Assembly: GCA_903907985.1 (NCBI GenBank)
Contig: CAIVQG010000025.1
Span: forward strand, 1-62,042
Length of the DNA: 62,042 nucleotides
From: an uncultured delta proteobacterium
GTDB taxonomy: Bacteria > Desulfobacterota > Syntrophia > Syntrophales > Smithellaceae
Reading direction: 5' to 3'
A program made the translations under genes and the position numbers. Numbering within the stretch: the first letter of the stretch is position 1; every line of letters begins with the position of its first letter. The notes under the pieces were generated by a model. It had not been told where the DNA came from, did no database searches, and saw only the letters and a list, made by a program, of their open reading frames with translations. Shown in pieces: positions 25,071 to 34,670 of the stretch.

Positions 25071-27286
25071 TGGGGCAGCTTTCTAATTAAGACTTTGCGG
25101 GGTTTGGCGCCATCTGATGGGCCGACGACACCTTCGCGTTCCATCTGTTCGATCATACGAGCCGCCCGGTTATATCCGATTTTCATATAACGTTGAACCA
25201 GTGAGATGGAGGCGTGACCCAGTTCGCCGACGAGGGCAACGGCTTCATCGTATTTCTCATCGAAATCTTCTTCGCTTTGCTTATCCTGGGACGCTTCCAA
25301 GGCAAAATTTTCAATGGAGGCGTCATAGGCCGGTTGTGCCTGCATCTTAATAAAATCAACAATACGGTCAATTTCCTTATCGGAAACATATGCACCATGG
25401 ATACGCGATAACTTGGAAGTGCCCGGCGGGATAAAGAGCATATCCCCGGCACCGAGTAGTTGCTCGGCGCCAGGCTGGTCGATAATCGTCCGGGAATCGA
25501 TCTTGGAGGAAACCTGAAACGACATGCGCGTCGGGAAGTTCGCTTTAATCAAACCGGTAATGACATCCACCGATGGCCGCTGAGTAGCGATGATTAAATG
25601 AATTCCGGCCGCTCGTGCCATTTGCGCCAGGCGGGTTAGTGATTCTTCCACGTCCCGCGAAGCCACCATCATCAGGTCGGCCAGTTCATCGATTATTACC
25701 ACTATGTAAGGAAGCCGGGCATGGTTTATCTGGTGAGAGTGTCTATCTCCAATTGTTGCGGAGGAGTCTTTGTCAGAGATCTCGGCCAATTCTTTGGTTG
25801 CCGCTTTGCCCTTCGGATTTTTCAGAAGCAGCTCATTGTAAGCGTCGATGCTTTTTACTCCCAGATCACTGATGACACGGTATCGCCTTTCCATCTCTTC
25901 CACAGTCCAGCGTAATACTTGAGAGGCTTTTTTGGGATCAACGACAACAGGATGCATCAAATGCGGGATGCCTTCGTAGGAAGATAATTCCAGCCTTTTG
26001 GGATCGACCATGAGAAATTTTACATCATCGGGCTGAGCTCTAAAAAGAATACTGCAAATCATCGCATTTAAAGCGACGCTTTTACCGGAGCCGGTAGTTC
26101 CCGCAATCAACAGGTGCGGCATCTTCGTTAAATCGGCGATGACCGGTGTTCCTACAAAATCAACACCAAGAGCAATGGGTAGCCGCAATGACGAACTCGT
26201 GAAAGAATCATGATCGAGCACGTCTTTGAGAAAAACAGATTCCCTTTTCAGATTTGGTATTTCAATACCAATTACTGATTTTCCCGGAATTGGTGCGATA
26301 ATACGGATGCTCGGCGCCATGAGTGCCAGCGCCAGATCATCGGAAAGGTTGGTAATTTTATTTATTTTTACTCCGGGCGCCGGTTCCAGTTCGTACATTG
26401 TAATTACCGGGCCGGGTGTTACTTCCACCACGCGTCCATCTACCCCGAAATCAGCTAACTTTTTTTCCAGGATACGGGAATTGGTGATGAGGTGATCACG
26501 CTTAATGCGCGTGTCTTTGTGCTGAGATTCCTCCAGCAGAGTAAAGGGCGGCAGTTGAAATTTGCCGTCAGCTTTGGTGAATTCAAAATGCGTCTGTTCC
26601 GGTTTTTTAATTTTTGCTTTTTTGGGTATTGTTACATTGTCTTCAATAACCAGCGTGGGTTTTCGTTCTGCTTTAATTTTGCTGATGGCCAAGGAAGTAA
26701 GGGCTGTAATTCTGGTTTTCATTGTCTGGAAAATGGTCCGGAAATTTTGGGATAATTGTCCGGTAACTGTAACTATTGAGAATTCGATCATAAAAATCAA
26801 TGAGACAATTAAACTGAGAATCAGAAGAATATATGTCCCGGCAATGTTAAAATAATTGAGCAATATTTGGACTGCCGCCGCCCCGATTAATCCGCCGACT
26901 TTTAATTTTTCGCCATAAACGGTAACTGTTTTAACAATTGCGGCCATCAGACCGGCAAAGGAAATAGCAAAAAACACAATGCCCAAAAATTTGCTTTTGC
27001 TGAGTGCAAATTCTTTCCTTAATAAATATTGAAAAGAGAAAAACAAGAAAATTAGTGGTAAAAAAAACGAACTGATTCCCAATAAACGAATAATGGAATC
27101 AGCTGTGTAGGAACCAACCGGACCGATAAAATTGTGTGCTGCCTTTCCTTCGGCGACAAAACGTGTAAAGGAGGGATCTTGTGGATGGTAGGAGATCAGG
27201 CACAAAAACAAAAAAACAGCCATGGCGAGACACACCACACCTTTGATTTCCCGCATTCGTTTATGATCAGTTTGTTTTTCTTCCAT
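25067..27286 (-). CDS. ftsK: DNA translocase FtsK
   Basis: 739-residue septal DNA pump that segregates chromosome termini and activates XerCD recombination. Four N-terminal membrane helices (about 15-160) are followed by a short linker, the motor domain with Walker A AGTTGSGKS near 388 and Walker B YIVVIIDELADLM, ATQRPS, and the C-terminal gamma domain (DEAVALVGELGHASISLVQRY, then RMIEQMEREGVVGP) that reads polar sequences. The linker is short compared with E. coli FtsK, as in SpoIIIE-like forms. Weak ribosome binding site. Confidence 0.96.
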   Translation of the reverse strand: MEEKQTDHKRMREIKGVVCLAMAVFLFLCLISYHPQDPSFTRFVAEGKAAHNFIGPVGSYTADSIIRLLGISSFFLPLIFLFFSFQYLLRKEFALSKSKFLGIVFFAISFAGLMAAIVKTVTVYGEKLKVGGLIGAAAVQILLNYFNIAGTYILLILSLIVSLIFMIEFSIVTVTGQLSQNFRTIFQTMKTRITALTSLAISKIKAERKPTLVIEDNVTIPKKAKIKKPEQTHFEFTKADGKFQLPPFTLLEESQHKDTRIKRDHLITNSRILEKKLADFGVDGRVVEVTPGPVITMYELEPAPGVKINKITNLSDDLALALMAPSIRIIAPIPGKSVIGIEIPNLKRESVFLKDVLDHDSFTSSSLRLPIALGVDFVGTPVIADLTKMPHLLIAGTTGSGKSVALNAMICSILFRAQPDDVKFLMVDPKRLELSSYEGIPHLMHPVVVDPKKASQVLRWTVEEMERRYRVISDLGVKSIDAYNELLLKNPKGKAATKELAEISDKDSSATIGDRHSHQINHARLPYIVVIIDELADLMMVASRDVEESLTRLAQMARAAGIHLIIATQRPSVDVITGLIKANFPTRMSFQVSSKIDSRTIIDQPGAEQLLGAGDMLFIPPGTSKLSRIHGAYVSDKEIDRIVDFIKMQAQPAYDASIENFALEASQDKQSEEDFDEKYDEAVALVGELGHASISLVQRYMKIGYNRAARMIEQMEREGVVGPSDGAKPRKVLIRKLPQ

Positions 27287-27392
27287 TATTCGCCGTTTTA
27301 AATAAACTTTATCGTCCGCTTTTATTTCAGAAAAAAGATGATTTCACAAGTAAAGTAAAAAAACCTGTCCATAAGCAGCAGGGCGAAAAGAT

Positions 27393-28148
27393 TTAACAAG
27401 AAGGGTTATCTTCTATGTCTTTAATGTTGGAGGTGCCGGCTTCTTTCCAGTAGTCATGATTTGCAATAATGACTTTTCTGACTTTATCGATCAGCTCGTG
27501 GCGCGTTTCAACAGTATAGCTTTTCACATCAACAGGTTTACCAATGACCATCTTCACTCTGCCCGGAGTTATTTTAAGGGATCGTTTGGGCATTATCTGC
27601 CCGCTTCCTATAATTGATACAGGAATAATGGGTACGCCTGATTTGATGGCGAGATGAAATATCCCCTGTTTAAAAGACTTGATTTCTCCGTAGCGGCTCC
27701 TTGTGCCTTCGGGAAAAGACATTACCGATTTGCCTTCTCGGATGCGCAACGCCGCTTCATCGAGGCTTTGCATTGCCTTTTCGTGATTGTCCCGGTCAAT
27801 TTCAATATATCCGGCAGTTTTCATGGCGGCGCCAAAAATCGGAATAGAGAAAAGTTCCTTTTTGGCGATCCAACGGAATTGACCTGGTATATGGCCAAGA
27901 ACAATCAAAATATCAAAATCACTTTGATGATTCGCCATAAAAATTTGCGGTTTGCCGCGGAGAGCATTTTCTTTGCCGATAACCTCTACCTTCGTATTGG
28001 ACATTAAAAGTAATATTCTTGCCCAGAGCGTGGCGATTTTATGAATTCTGTTTTCGGAATTGGGAATAATGGATATGATTACACACCAAAAGGAGATAAA
28101 GCCGGTAATGGCGACACCTAAAGTAACAAGCAGCGCAGAACGTATCAT
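27393..28148 (-). CDS. plsC: 1-acyl-sn-glycerol-3-phosphate acyltransferase
   Basis: Adds the second acyl chain in phosphatidic acid synthesis at the inner membrane. 251 residues with an N-terminal membrane helix, the acyltransferase motif NHQSDFD near 73-79, FPEGTRSR near 145-152 and the VPIIPVSIIGSG block. AAGGAAG lies at good spacing before the ATG. Divergent from rfaE1 with about 200 bases between them. Confidence 0.94.
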   Translation of the reverse strand: MIRSALLVTLGVAITGFISFWCVIISIIPNSENRIHKIATLWARILLLMSNTKVEVIGKENALRGKPQIFMANHQSDFDILIVLGHIPGQFRWIAKKELFSIPIFGAAMKTAGYIEIDRDNHEKAMQSLDEAALRIREGKSVMSFPEGTRSRYGEIKSFKQGIFHLAIKSGVPIIPVSIIGSGQIMPKRSLKITPGRVKMVIGKPVDVKSYTVETRHELIDKVRKVIIANHDYWKEAGTSNIKDIEDNPSC

Positions 28149-28241
28149 CGATCACTTCCTTATAATGTTAAATTTGTTGGTAAATTTTTACTTGATAATG
28201 CTAATGAAGTCAATAATGAATAACAAAAACATAGAAAATAT

Positions 28242-28270
28242 TTGACAAATTGCGACCTAGGTAATAACAT
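28242..28270 (+). promoter_or_regulatory. candidate rfaE1 promoter
   Basis: TTGACA (28242-28247), 17-base spacer, TAACAT (28265-28270). Expected start near 28277, leaving a leader of about 78 bases that contains a terminator-like hairpin. Confidence 0.55.
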
Positions 28271-28292
28271 CACCAAAATTTTTGATAGCTTA

Positions 28293-28312
28293 AGCGCTGC
28301 CAGCGCTTTTTT
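28293..28312 (+). terminator. terminator-like hairpin in the rfaE1 leader
   Basis: AGCGCT-GCC-AGCGCT followed directly by TTTTTTC. No plus-strand gene lies upstream for over 5 kb, apart from remnants and small hypotheticals, so the hairpin sits between the rfaE1 promoter and its start codon and may act as an attenuator. Confidence 0.55.
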
Positions 28313-28354
28313 CATTTGTAGAATTGAATCACTAACATTGTTGGTTTTGGGAAA

Positions 28355-29344
28355 ATGCATAGTATTTTAAAAAGAAAAAGGGCTTTGGAAATTATCAATA
28401 ATTTCGAAGGTGCGGGCGTTCTGGTCGTCGGCGATATAATGGTTGACCATTTTATCTGGGGCAAGGTATCCCGCATTTCACCGGAAGCACCTGTTCCGGT
28501 AGTGGATGTGCAAAAAGACAGCATTTTACTTGGTGGTTGCGCTAATGTGCTCAATAGTATTTATGCCATGGGTGGTCAAGTCTATGTGGCGGGAGTTATC
28601 GGTGCCGATAATATCGGAAAACTGCTGCTGGAAGAATTGCGGCAACGGGAGATTGAGACAAGCGGTATCGTAGTAGAAAAAGGGCGGCCAACGACTTTAA
28701 AAACGAGAATCGTTGCTCATGGTCAGCAGATGGTACGTTTCGATCAAGAAAGCAGAAAGCCGATTCCTCAGACCAGCACCAGGAAAATACTGGAATATGT
28801 AAAATCGCTACGGAAGAAAATTGGTGCCGTGGTTATTTCCGATTACAGCAAGGGTGTGATTTCGCGGGAGCTCATCGAGGGAATTAGAAAAATTGTACAG
28901 GATGCAAAAATTTACATCTGCCTCGATCCGAAACAAAGTGATTTTTCCATATATGAAGGAGCTTATGTAATTACACCCAACCATCATGAAGCACAGCGCG
29001 CTGCCGGGATGGATATAACCGATGAGAATGATCTGCGGCAAGTGGGGGAAGCGCTTTTAAGCAAATACAATTTTCAGGCGCTGCTGATTACGCGGGGCGA
29101 AGAAGGCATGAGTCTTTTTGAACGAGGTCAGAAGATTAACCATACCAATTTTTCGGCTCAAGCCAAAGAAATTTATGATGTTACCGGTGCCGGTGATACT
29201 GTTATCGGCGTGCTTGCGCTGAGTCTGGCCGCTTGTGCCAATCTGAAGGAAGCGACCTGTCTGGCTAATCATGCCGCAGGCATTGTGGTTGGGAAAGTAG
29301 GAACCGCCACAGTTTCGCAGGAAGAATTAATACGGGTTTTATGA
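28355..29344 (+). CDS. rfaE1: D-glycero-beta-D-manno-heptose-7-phosphate kinase
   Basis: PfkB-fold kinase for ADP-heptose synthesis (LPS inner core). 329 residues correspond to the kinase half of HldE alone; no nucleotidyltransferase domain is attached. Seen are VGDIMVDHFIWGKVSRISPEAPVP-type N-terminal block, GGCANVL, the anion-hole motif DVTGAGDTV near 279-287 and NHAAGIVVGKVGT at the end. It overlaps the next gene by ATGA, so both are co-translated. Presence of this gene supports a heptose-containing LPS. Confidence 0.93.
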   Translation: MHSILKRKRALEIINNFEGAGVLVVGDIMVDHFIWGKVSRISPEAPVPVVDVQKDSILLGGCANVLNSIYAMGGQVYVAGVIGADNIGKLLLEELRQREIETSGIVVEKGRPTTLKTRIVAHGQQMVRFDQESRKPIPQTSTRKILEYVKSLRKKIGAVVISDYSKGVISRELIEGIRKIVQDAKIYICLDPKQSDFSIYEGAYVITPNHHEAQRAAGMDITDENDLRQVGEALLSKYNFQALLITRGEEGMSLFERGQKINHTNFSAQAKEIYDVTGAGDTVIGVLALSLAACANLKEATCLANHAAGIVVGKVGTATVSQEELIRVL

Positions 29345-29880
29345 GCAAACCGACTCCCGCTCAGCCGGTAAAATTGATATTCAGTGTTTTAGCGGCAACT
29401 GCTGAGAAATTAGATGAAACCATAACAAAGTTGACCGTGCTTTACGGAAAACCTGATTTTCTCAGCGATCCGGTGACTTTTGATTATACGGATTATTACT
29501 GCCGGGAAATGGGTGCAGGTTTAGTCCGGCGTTTTTTGTCGATGGAAGAACTGGTAAGGCCGGAATCATTGCCTGATATTAAGCTTGCCACCAATAATAT
29601 CGAAAACGAATTTACATTAGAAGGTAAGCGTCTGGTAAACATTGATCCCGGTTATGTATCCAAGGCTAACTTAATCCTGGCTACCGGTAAAGGTTATGCG
29701 CACCGGCCTTATTTACGCGACGGCATCTATGCCGATTTGACGTTGTTCTACCAGAACAAGACGTTTTGTTCTTTGCCGTGGACGTATCCTGACTATGCGG
29801 ATGAAAAGCAGCTTTTAATGCTTGATAAAATAAGAACAACATATTTGTTGCAGTTAAAAGCAAAGGATTGGAATCAATGA
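29341..29880 (+). CDS. DUF4416 family protein
   Basis: 179 residues matching the DUF4416 pattern as I know it: PVKLIFSVLAA near the N-terminus, DYTDYYCREMG, LVNIDPGYVSKANLILATGK and PYLRDGIYADLTL. The aromatic, acidic DYTDYY and NIDPGY motifs are the family's most conserved features. Function unknown; it is often found near heptose or nucleotide-metabolism genes in Deltaproteobacteria. Start overlaps the rfaE1 stop by four bases. Confidence 0.8.
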   Translation: MSKPTPAQPVKLIFSVLAATAEKLDETITKLTVLYGKPDFLSDPVTFDYTDYYCREMGAGLVRRFLSMEELVRPESLPDIKLATNNIENEFTLEGKRLVNIDPGYVSKANLILATGKGYAHRPYLRDGIYADLTLFYQNKTFCSLPWTYPDYADEKQLLMLDKIRTTYLLQLKAKDWNQ

Positions 29881-29918
29881 CACTCGCCGAAAACGAGCGC
29901 GGCAAAGCCTGAGGCGGA

Positions 29919-29994
29919 AGTGGAATTGATCCCGAAAGCGACGTCCTGTAGATGCAGGGCGAAGTTATTCGGGAACTCTGGGCTGATGTTTCCC
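29919..29994. repeat. dispersed intergenic repeat, copy 1
   Basis: AGTGGAATTGATCC followed by CGAAAGCG (29919-29940) recurs with one change at 37705-37726; TTATTCGGGA and TCCCGCT farther on also recur. TCCCGAA/TTCGGGA arms can pair. Copy 1 has about 25 extra bases between the two blocks. Confidence 0.65.
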
Positions 29995-30057
29995 GCTAAA
30001 GCTTGCGGAAAAGTTCCCTCGTGGGATTTGTTTTATTAACATAGATTAGGTGTAAAA

Positions 30058-30936
30058 ATGATCAAAAGCATGACCGGTTATGGACGGGTGGAAACCACAG
30101 GACAAGACAGAAATATTGTTGTGGAAGTTAAATCCGTAAATCACCGTTTTCTGGAAATATCATTGCGCATGCCGCAGGCTCTTTTTCCCCTGGAGTTGGA
30201 ATTTAAAAAGAAAATCGGTGAGAAAGTAAAGCGGGGAAGAATAGAAATATTTATCCGTCTGGAAGCGCAAAGCACTAATGCTCCGGAGGCGATCGTCAAC
30301 CTGGAAATTGCGCGGAATTATTTTGCGGCTTTGCAGCGCTTAAAAGACGAGTTTGGCCTGACTGAGGAAATTGGATTAAAAACTCTGGTCGGATTTCGTG
30401 ATATTTTTTCTCAGCCTGCCGAAACCGAAATTAAGCCGGAGATTTTAAAACAGATTGCCGAAGCTCTGGAAGAAGCTCTGAATATGCTTGTTCAGATGAG
30501 GCAGGAGGAAGGTGGCGCCATTTATCGGGATATGGAGCAGCGGTTGGATTCCATCAGAAGCATTCTGGAGACGATTAATGTCCGATCGCCGCAGGTCATT
30601 GTTGAATATCAAAGGCGTTTGACAGAAAGAATAAAGGAACTGACAGCAGGATTTACATTGGATGACTCACGTCTGGCGCAGGAAGCAGCAATCCTCGCGG
30701 AGAAAAGCGATATAACCGAAGAAATAGTGCGGATGAATAGTCATATTGACCAGTTTGTTGCTTTGTTGCAGAGTGTCGAGGCCGAAGGCAAAAAGATTGA
30801 TTTCCTCTTGCAGGAAATGAACCGGGAAATTAATACGATAGGTTCGAAAAGTAACGATGCGGAAATCGCCCGTCAGGTGATTGAAGCTAAGAGTGAGTTA
30901 AGTCGGTTACGCGAACAGGCACAAAACATAGAGTAA
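30058..30936 (+). CDS. yicC: YicC/YloC-family endoribonuclease
   Basis: 292 residues. MIKSMTGYGRVE at the start, VEVKSVNHRFLEISLRMP, and the C-terminal DFLLQEMNREINTIGSKSND block are signature stretches of the family, whose members are reported to cleave RNA and affect sRNA turnover. The middle is strongly helical (residues about 125-230). It lies two bases ahead of gmk, a pairing conserved in many bacteria. Confidence 0.93.
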   Translation: MIKSMTGYGRVETTGQDRNIVVEVKSVNHRFLEISLRMPQALFPLELEFKKKIGEKVKRGRIEIFIRLEAQSTNAPEAIVNLEIARNYFAALQRLKDEFGLTEEIGLKTLVGFRDIFSQPAETEIKPEILKQIAEALEEALNMLVQMRQEEGGAIYRDMEQRLDSIRSILETINVRSPQVIVEYQRRLTERIKELTAGFTLDDSRLAQEAAILAEKSDITEEIVRMNSHIDQFVALLQSVEAEGKKIDFLLQEMNREINTIGSKSNDAEIARQVIEAKSELSRLREQAQNIE

Positions 30937-30938
30937 TT

Positions 30939-31544
30939 ATGGATAAAGGAACATTTATAGTTGTTTCAGCGCCCTCCGGTACCGGGAAGAGCAGTATTTG
31001 CAAGCGCTTTTTACAGGCCTATCCGGAAATACAGTTTTCTGTTTCTTATACTACCCGTTTGCCGCGGCCCGGCGAAGTGAATGGCAAGGATTATTTTTTT
31101 ATTTCCCGTGAAGAATTTCAAAAACGCCGCAAACAGGGTGATTTTGCGGAATCGGCGGAAAATTACGGCAATTTGTATGGCACATCCATCCGGGCGATGA
31201 AAGAATCTTTAGCAAAAGGGACGACTGTTTTGCTGGATATTGAACCGCGCGGCGCAAAAAAAATAAAAGAGAATTTCCGCGGAGGTGCCTTTGTTTTTAT
31301 TCTGCCGCCATCGCGCGAAGAGCTTCTAAAGCGCCTGGAAGGACGTGGGCATGAATCTGCCGAGATCATCAGGGCCAGATATGACCGGGCGGAAAGCGAG
31401 TTGAAGGAAATTTCCTGGTATGATTATGTTATTTTCAACGATGATCTGGAAACGGCTGTCCATCAATTGAGCTCGATTTATATTGCCCAAAGGTGTAAAA
31501 GAAGCAAATTACAGACTAAGATTAAAAAATTTATGAATAAATAA
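30939..31544 (+). CDS. gmk: guanylate kinase
   Basis: Phosphorylates GMP to GDP. 201 residues with the P-loop SAPSGTGKSS (10-19), the GMP-binding SYTTRLPRPGEVNGKDYFF stretch, and DIEPRGAKK in place of the usual DIDVQGA. The lid region and RYDRAESE helix are present. Follows yicC by two bases and precedes rpoZ by 30, a standard operon layout. Confidence 0.96.
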   Translation: MDKGTFIVVSAPSGTGKSSICKRFLQAYPEIQFSVSYTTRLPRPGEVNGKDYFFISREEFQKRRKQGDFAESAENYGNLYGTSIRAMKESLAKGTTVLLDIEPRGAKKIKENFRGGAFVFILPPSREELLKRLEGRGHESAEIIRARYDRAESELKEISWYDYVIFNDDLETAVHQLSSIYIAQRCKRSKLQTKIKKFMNK

Positions 31545-31574
31545 AAAAGTAGTTGCAGGGAGGTTGTAAAAAAT

Positions 31575-31844
31575 ATGGCCAGAATTACTGTGGAAGATTC
31601 TTTATTGGTTGCCAAGACCAGGTTTGGTCTGGTATCGCTGGCATCAAAACGGGCACGTCTTTTGCTAAAGGGAGCAAAGCCTTTGCTGGATAGCAGAAAC
31701 AGGGAAGTTGTGGTGGCTCTGCGCGAAATTGCCGCAGGTAAGGTAACCTATGCCCATCCTGAATATCTGGAAGGGACAAAAGAAGATTTCAAACCAATAC
31801 CTGATAATACTGAGTTCATCGGCGATGAAGAATATCTCGAATAA
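31575..31844 (+). CDS. rpoZ: RNA polymerase omega subunit
   Basis: Small subunit that aids assembly of beta-prime. 89 residues beginning [10 protein letters not shown], with [12 protein letters not shown] (the conserved A-x-R-A-R-x-L helix) and [19 protein letters not shown] lies upstream at good spacing. The last seven codons overlap the pyrF start, suggesting coupling. Its partner rpoC is at 50159. Confidence 0.95.
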   Translation: MARITVEDSLLVAKTRFGLVSLASKRARLLLKGAKPLLDSRNREVVVALREIAAGKVTYAHPEYLEGTKEDFKPIPDNTEFIGDEEYLE

Positions 31845-32574
31845 TAAAGCCAGCGATAAATTAATCTTTGCACTTGATGCCGCGAGTTTAGACGAAGCAT
31901 TGTCCTGGGTCGAGCTCTTATCCGGGCATGTCGGCATGTTTAAAGTCGGCAAGGAATTATTTACAGCTGTCGGTCCGCAAATAGTCGATTGCATCAAACT
32001 GCGAGGCCAGCGGGTTTTTCTGGATCTTAAATTTCATGATATTCCCAATACGGTTGCCCGTGCTGCCGAAGCTGCTGTTAAGTTGGGCGTTGATATGTTT
32101 AACGTACATGCTTCCGGCGGCAGCAAAATGATCCAGGAAACAGTTAAGGCTGCCCAGGTGTTTGCCTTGAAAAATGGTCAGGTTAAACCAATTGTTCTGG
32201 CCGTTACTGTATTAACCAGTCTCAATGATGACGATCTTCACGAAATAGGATTCGCAAAAGGTACCAATGACCAGGTTCTGCATCTGGCTTCCTTAGCTAA
32301 AGCAGCCGGTGCTGACGGTGTCGTTGCATCGCCGCAGGATATTGCGGCATTGCGTGCCCATCTCGGGGATGATTTTATTCTGGTGACACCGGGCATTCGC
32401 AGTTCGCTAGAAATGTCAAAAGATGATCAGAAAAGAACTCTCAGCGCGCAGGAAGCGGTAAAATTGGGAGCTGATTATATAGTTGTCGGTAGGCCGATTC
32501 GGCAGGCCGCCGATCCCCTGGCAGTTTGCCGGAATATTGTTCAGGAGATTGCCACTGGAATGGCTGCCGGATAA
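31825..32574 (+). CDS. pyrF: orotidine 5'-phosphate decarboxylase
   Basis: Last step of UMP synthesis. 249 residues from the ATG at 31825; [15 protein letters not shown] is the first strand, [13 protein letters not shown] carries the catalytic DxKxxD, and VTPGIRS and DYIVVGRPI close the phosphate site. A longer in-frame extension into rpoZ exists but lacks homology. The start lies inside the end of rpoZ (20-base overlap) without a strong ribosome binding site, so translation probably follows terminating ribosomes. Confidence 0.94.
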   Translation: MKNISNNKASDKLIFALDAASLDEALSWVELLSGHVGMFKVGKELFTAVGPQIVDCIKLRGQRVFLDLKFHDIPNTVARAAEAAVKLGVDMFNVHASGGSKMIQETVKAAQVFALKNGQVKPIVLAVTVLTSLNDDDLHEIGFAKGTNDQVLHLASLAKAAGADGVVASPQDIAALRAHLGDDFILVTPGIRSSLEMSKDDQKRTLSAQEAVKLGADYIVVGRPIRQAADPLAVCRNIVQEIATGMAAG

Positions 32575-32603
32575 CCTTTCAGGGTGGAGAGTAAGAATAG
32601 CGC

Positions 32604-33353
32604 ATGGAGATAATTTACGGTATAAATCCGATCAAGATTCTCCTCCGGCAGCAACAAACAGGATTGGAAAAAGTAATTGTAGCTTCGGGTAAAAGCGGAT
32701 CTGCCCTTACGGAAATAATCGAAACTGTCCGGCAAAAAAAAATCCCCGTAGAATTTCAAACTCGGCAATATCTTGATGAATTGGTTGGCAACAGCGATCA
32801 TCAGGGGGTTGCAGGTCTGCGCCTCGCTTTTGTTTATTCAGACTTGGATGATTTATTGATAAACCGCAGTCCGTCATTTAACTTTGATTTGATCTTAATT
32901 CTCGATAGTATTATGGATCCTCAGAACCTAGGGGCAATAATTCGAACATCATATTGCCTCGGGGCAAACGGAGTAATTATCCCGTCTGATCGGGCTGCAT
33001 CCGTTACTGCAGCAGTGATTAAATCTTCAGCCGGCAGTACCGAGCAAATGCCCATTGCCCGGGTAACTAACTTATCCCAGACCATTGATTATTTGAAAGA
33101 AAGAGGCTTTTGGGTTTTTGGCGCAGATGCGCATGAAGGCGGTAATTTGAAAGAAATGGATTTTAATTGTAATGTGGCTCTAGTATTAGGTGGTGAAGCA
33201 AAAGGAATCCGTCCCCTCGTGAAAAAGAAATGTGACTTTTTGTTATCTGTTCCTCTGCAACGAAGCTTCGATTCCCTGAATGTCTCTGTTGCTGCCGGGA
33301 TTATTCAGTACGAAATATTCAACCAGCGCAGCCGGTCAAAGGTAATTTGTTGA
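32604..33353 (+). CDS. rlmB: 23S rRNA (guanosine-2'-O)-methyltransferase RlmB
   Basis: SPOUT-class methyltransferase, 249 residues. N-terminal substrate-binding domain starts MEIIYGINPIKILLR; the SPOUT knot is seen as LILDSIMDPQNLGAIIRTS, VALVLGGEAKGIRPLV and SLNVSVAAGI, the three family motifs. The related TrmH and YfiH-type enzymes are possible but the size and N-terminal domain favour RlmB. The pilC promoter begins inside its stop codon region. Confidence 0.9.
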   Translation: MEIIYGINPIKILLRQQQTGLEKVIVASGKSGSALTEIIETVRQKKIPVEFQTRQYLDELVGNSDHQGVAGLRLAFVYSDLDDLLINRSPSFNFDLILILDSIMDPQNLGAIIRTSYCLGANGVIIPSDRAASVTAAVIKSSAGSTEQMPIARVTNLSQTIDYLKERGFWVFGADAHEGGNLKEMDFNCNVALVLGGEAKGIRPLVKKKCDFLLSVPLQRSFDSLNVSVAAGIIQYEIFNQRSRSKVIC

Positions 33354-33390
33354 ATTAACATGGTATATGGTTTATAATATGCCGTGTTAA
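33350..33390 (+). promoter_or_regulatory. pilC promoter with flanking inverted repeat
   Basis: TTGAAT (33350-33355), 17-base spacer, TATAAT (33373-33378). TTAACATGG (33355-33363) and CCGTGTTAA (33382-33390) form an inverted repeat, 8 of 9 bases, that brackets the -10 box and could be an operator or start-site hairpin. Confidence 0.55.
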
Positions 33391-33421
33391 TACTGCCCGG
33401 TTAAGAAAGGATATTTTTAAT

Positions 33422-34630
33422 ATGCCAGTTTTTATTTGGGAAGGTACGACCAGAAAAAACGAAGTTAAAAAAGGAGAGCTGGATGCAGTAGATGAACTGG
33501 CTGTTCGCGGCCAGTTGCGCCGACAAGGTTTTAAATCGATTACCATTAAAAAGAAACCAAAAGATATCGCGGAATATTTACCTTTTTTAAAGGGAAAAGT
33601 TCAAGAGAAAGACGTTGTTATTTTTTGCCGCATTTTTTCGACAATGATCAATGCCGGCTTGCCGCTTATTCAATGTCTGGATCTCTTATACCAGCAGGAG
33701 CAAAACAAAGCCTTTCAAGAAGTTATTAAGAAGGTAAAAGAGGATGTCGAAGGCGGCAACAGTTTAACCGAAGCATTAAGGAAGCACCCTGCTGTTTTTG
33801 ATGATCTTTTTGTCAATCTGGTTGCTGCCGGCGAGGCCGGTGGTATTTTGGATGTTATATTGGGACGGCTTTCCAGTTATATGGAAAAGGCAATGAAATT
33901 GAAAAGCCAGGTTAAGGGAGCAATGACTTATCCGGCATCCGTTCTTGTTATTTCGGTTGCTGTTGTCGCCTTACTCCTTCTCAAAGTCATCCCCGTATTT
34001 CAGAAAATGTTTGAGGGTATGGGGGGAGAGCTTCCCGGTCCCACACAGTTTTTGGTAAATGCCAGCGAATTTATGCAGAGTTATTGGTGGATAATGGCGG
34101 GCATTATAGTTGCTTTTTTTATTGCTTTAGGCAGATTTTATAAAACGGAAAAAGGGCATTGGATAATAGATTCTCTGCTACTCAAAGCTCCTGTTTTTGG
34201 TCCACTGTTGAAAAAAGTTGCTGTGGCGAAATTCTCCCGGACGCTTTCCACGATGATGAATTCCGGTGTTCCCATTATGGAAGGTTTATCCATTGTCAGC
34301 AAGACTGCCGGCAATGTGGTGGTTGAAGCCGCCCTGGTAAAAACACGCCAGAGTATCAGTGAAGGACGGACAATTGCGGAGCCTTTAATGGAAACCGGCA
34401 TTTTCCCGCCCATGGTGGTGCAAATGATCGCTGTTGGTGAGGCGACAGGGGCTTTGGATACTATGCTCAGTAAGATTGCCGATTTTTACGATGACGAAGT
34501 AGATGCGGCAGTAGCAGCAATGACGGCCCTTTTAGAGCCTATCATGATGGTTTTTTTGGGGGGGGTTGTTGGCGGCATGATTATCGCGATGTATCTGCCG
34601 ATATTTAAGATGGCTTCTGTCGTTGGTTAA
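33422..34630 (+). CDS. pilC: type IV pilus / type II secretion inner-membrane protein PilC (GspF family)
   Basis: 402 residues with two T2SSF domains: VIFCRIFSTMINAGLPLIQ near 60-78 and KFSRTLSTMMNSGVPIMEG near 275-293 start the duplicated halves, each with EAGGILD or EATGALD motifs. Three membrane segments (about 170, 222 and 375). It forms the platform that links the assembly ATPase to the pilus. It stands alone here: no pilB, pilT, pilin or gsp gene is next to it. It has its own promoter. Confidence 0.9.
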   Translation: MPVFIWEGTTRKNEVKKGELDAVDELAVRGQLRRQGFKSITIKKKPKDIAEYLPFLKGKVQEKDVVIFCRIFSTMINAGLPLIQCLDLLYQQEQNKAFQEVIKKVKEDVEGGNSLTEALRKHPAVFDDLFVNLVAAGEAGGILDVILGRLSSYMEKAMKLKSQVKGAMTYPASVLVISVAVVALLLLKVIPVFQKMFEGMGGELPGPTQFLVNASEFMQSYWWIMAGIIVAFFIALGRFYKTEKGHWIIDSLLLKAPVFGPLLKKVAVAKFSRTLSTMMNSGVPIMEGLSIVSKTAGNVVVEAALVKTRQSISEGRTIAEPLMETGIFPPMVVQMIAVGEATGALDTMLSKIADFYDDEVDAAVAAMTALLEPIMMVFLGGVVGGMIIAMYLPIFKMASVVG

Positions 34631-34670
34631 TTGATAGAACTTAAGCTTGGCTGATTCCGGGACAAAAAAA

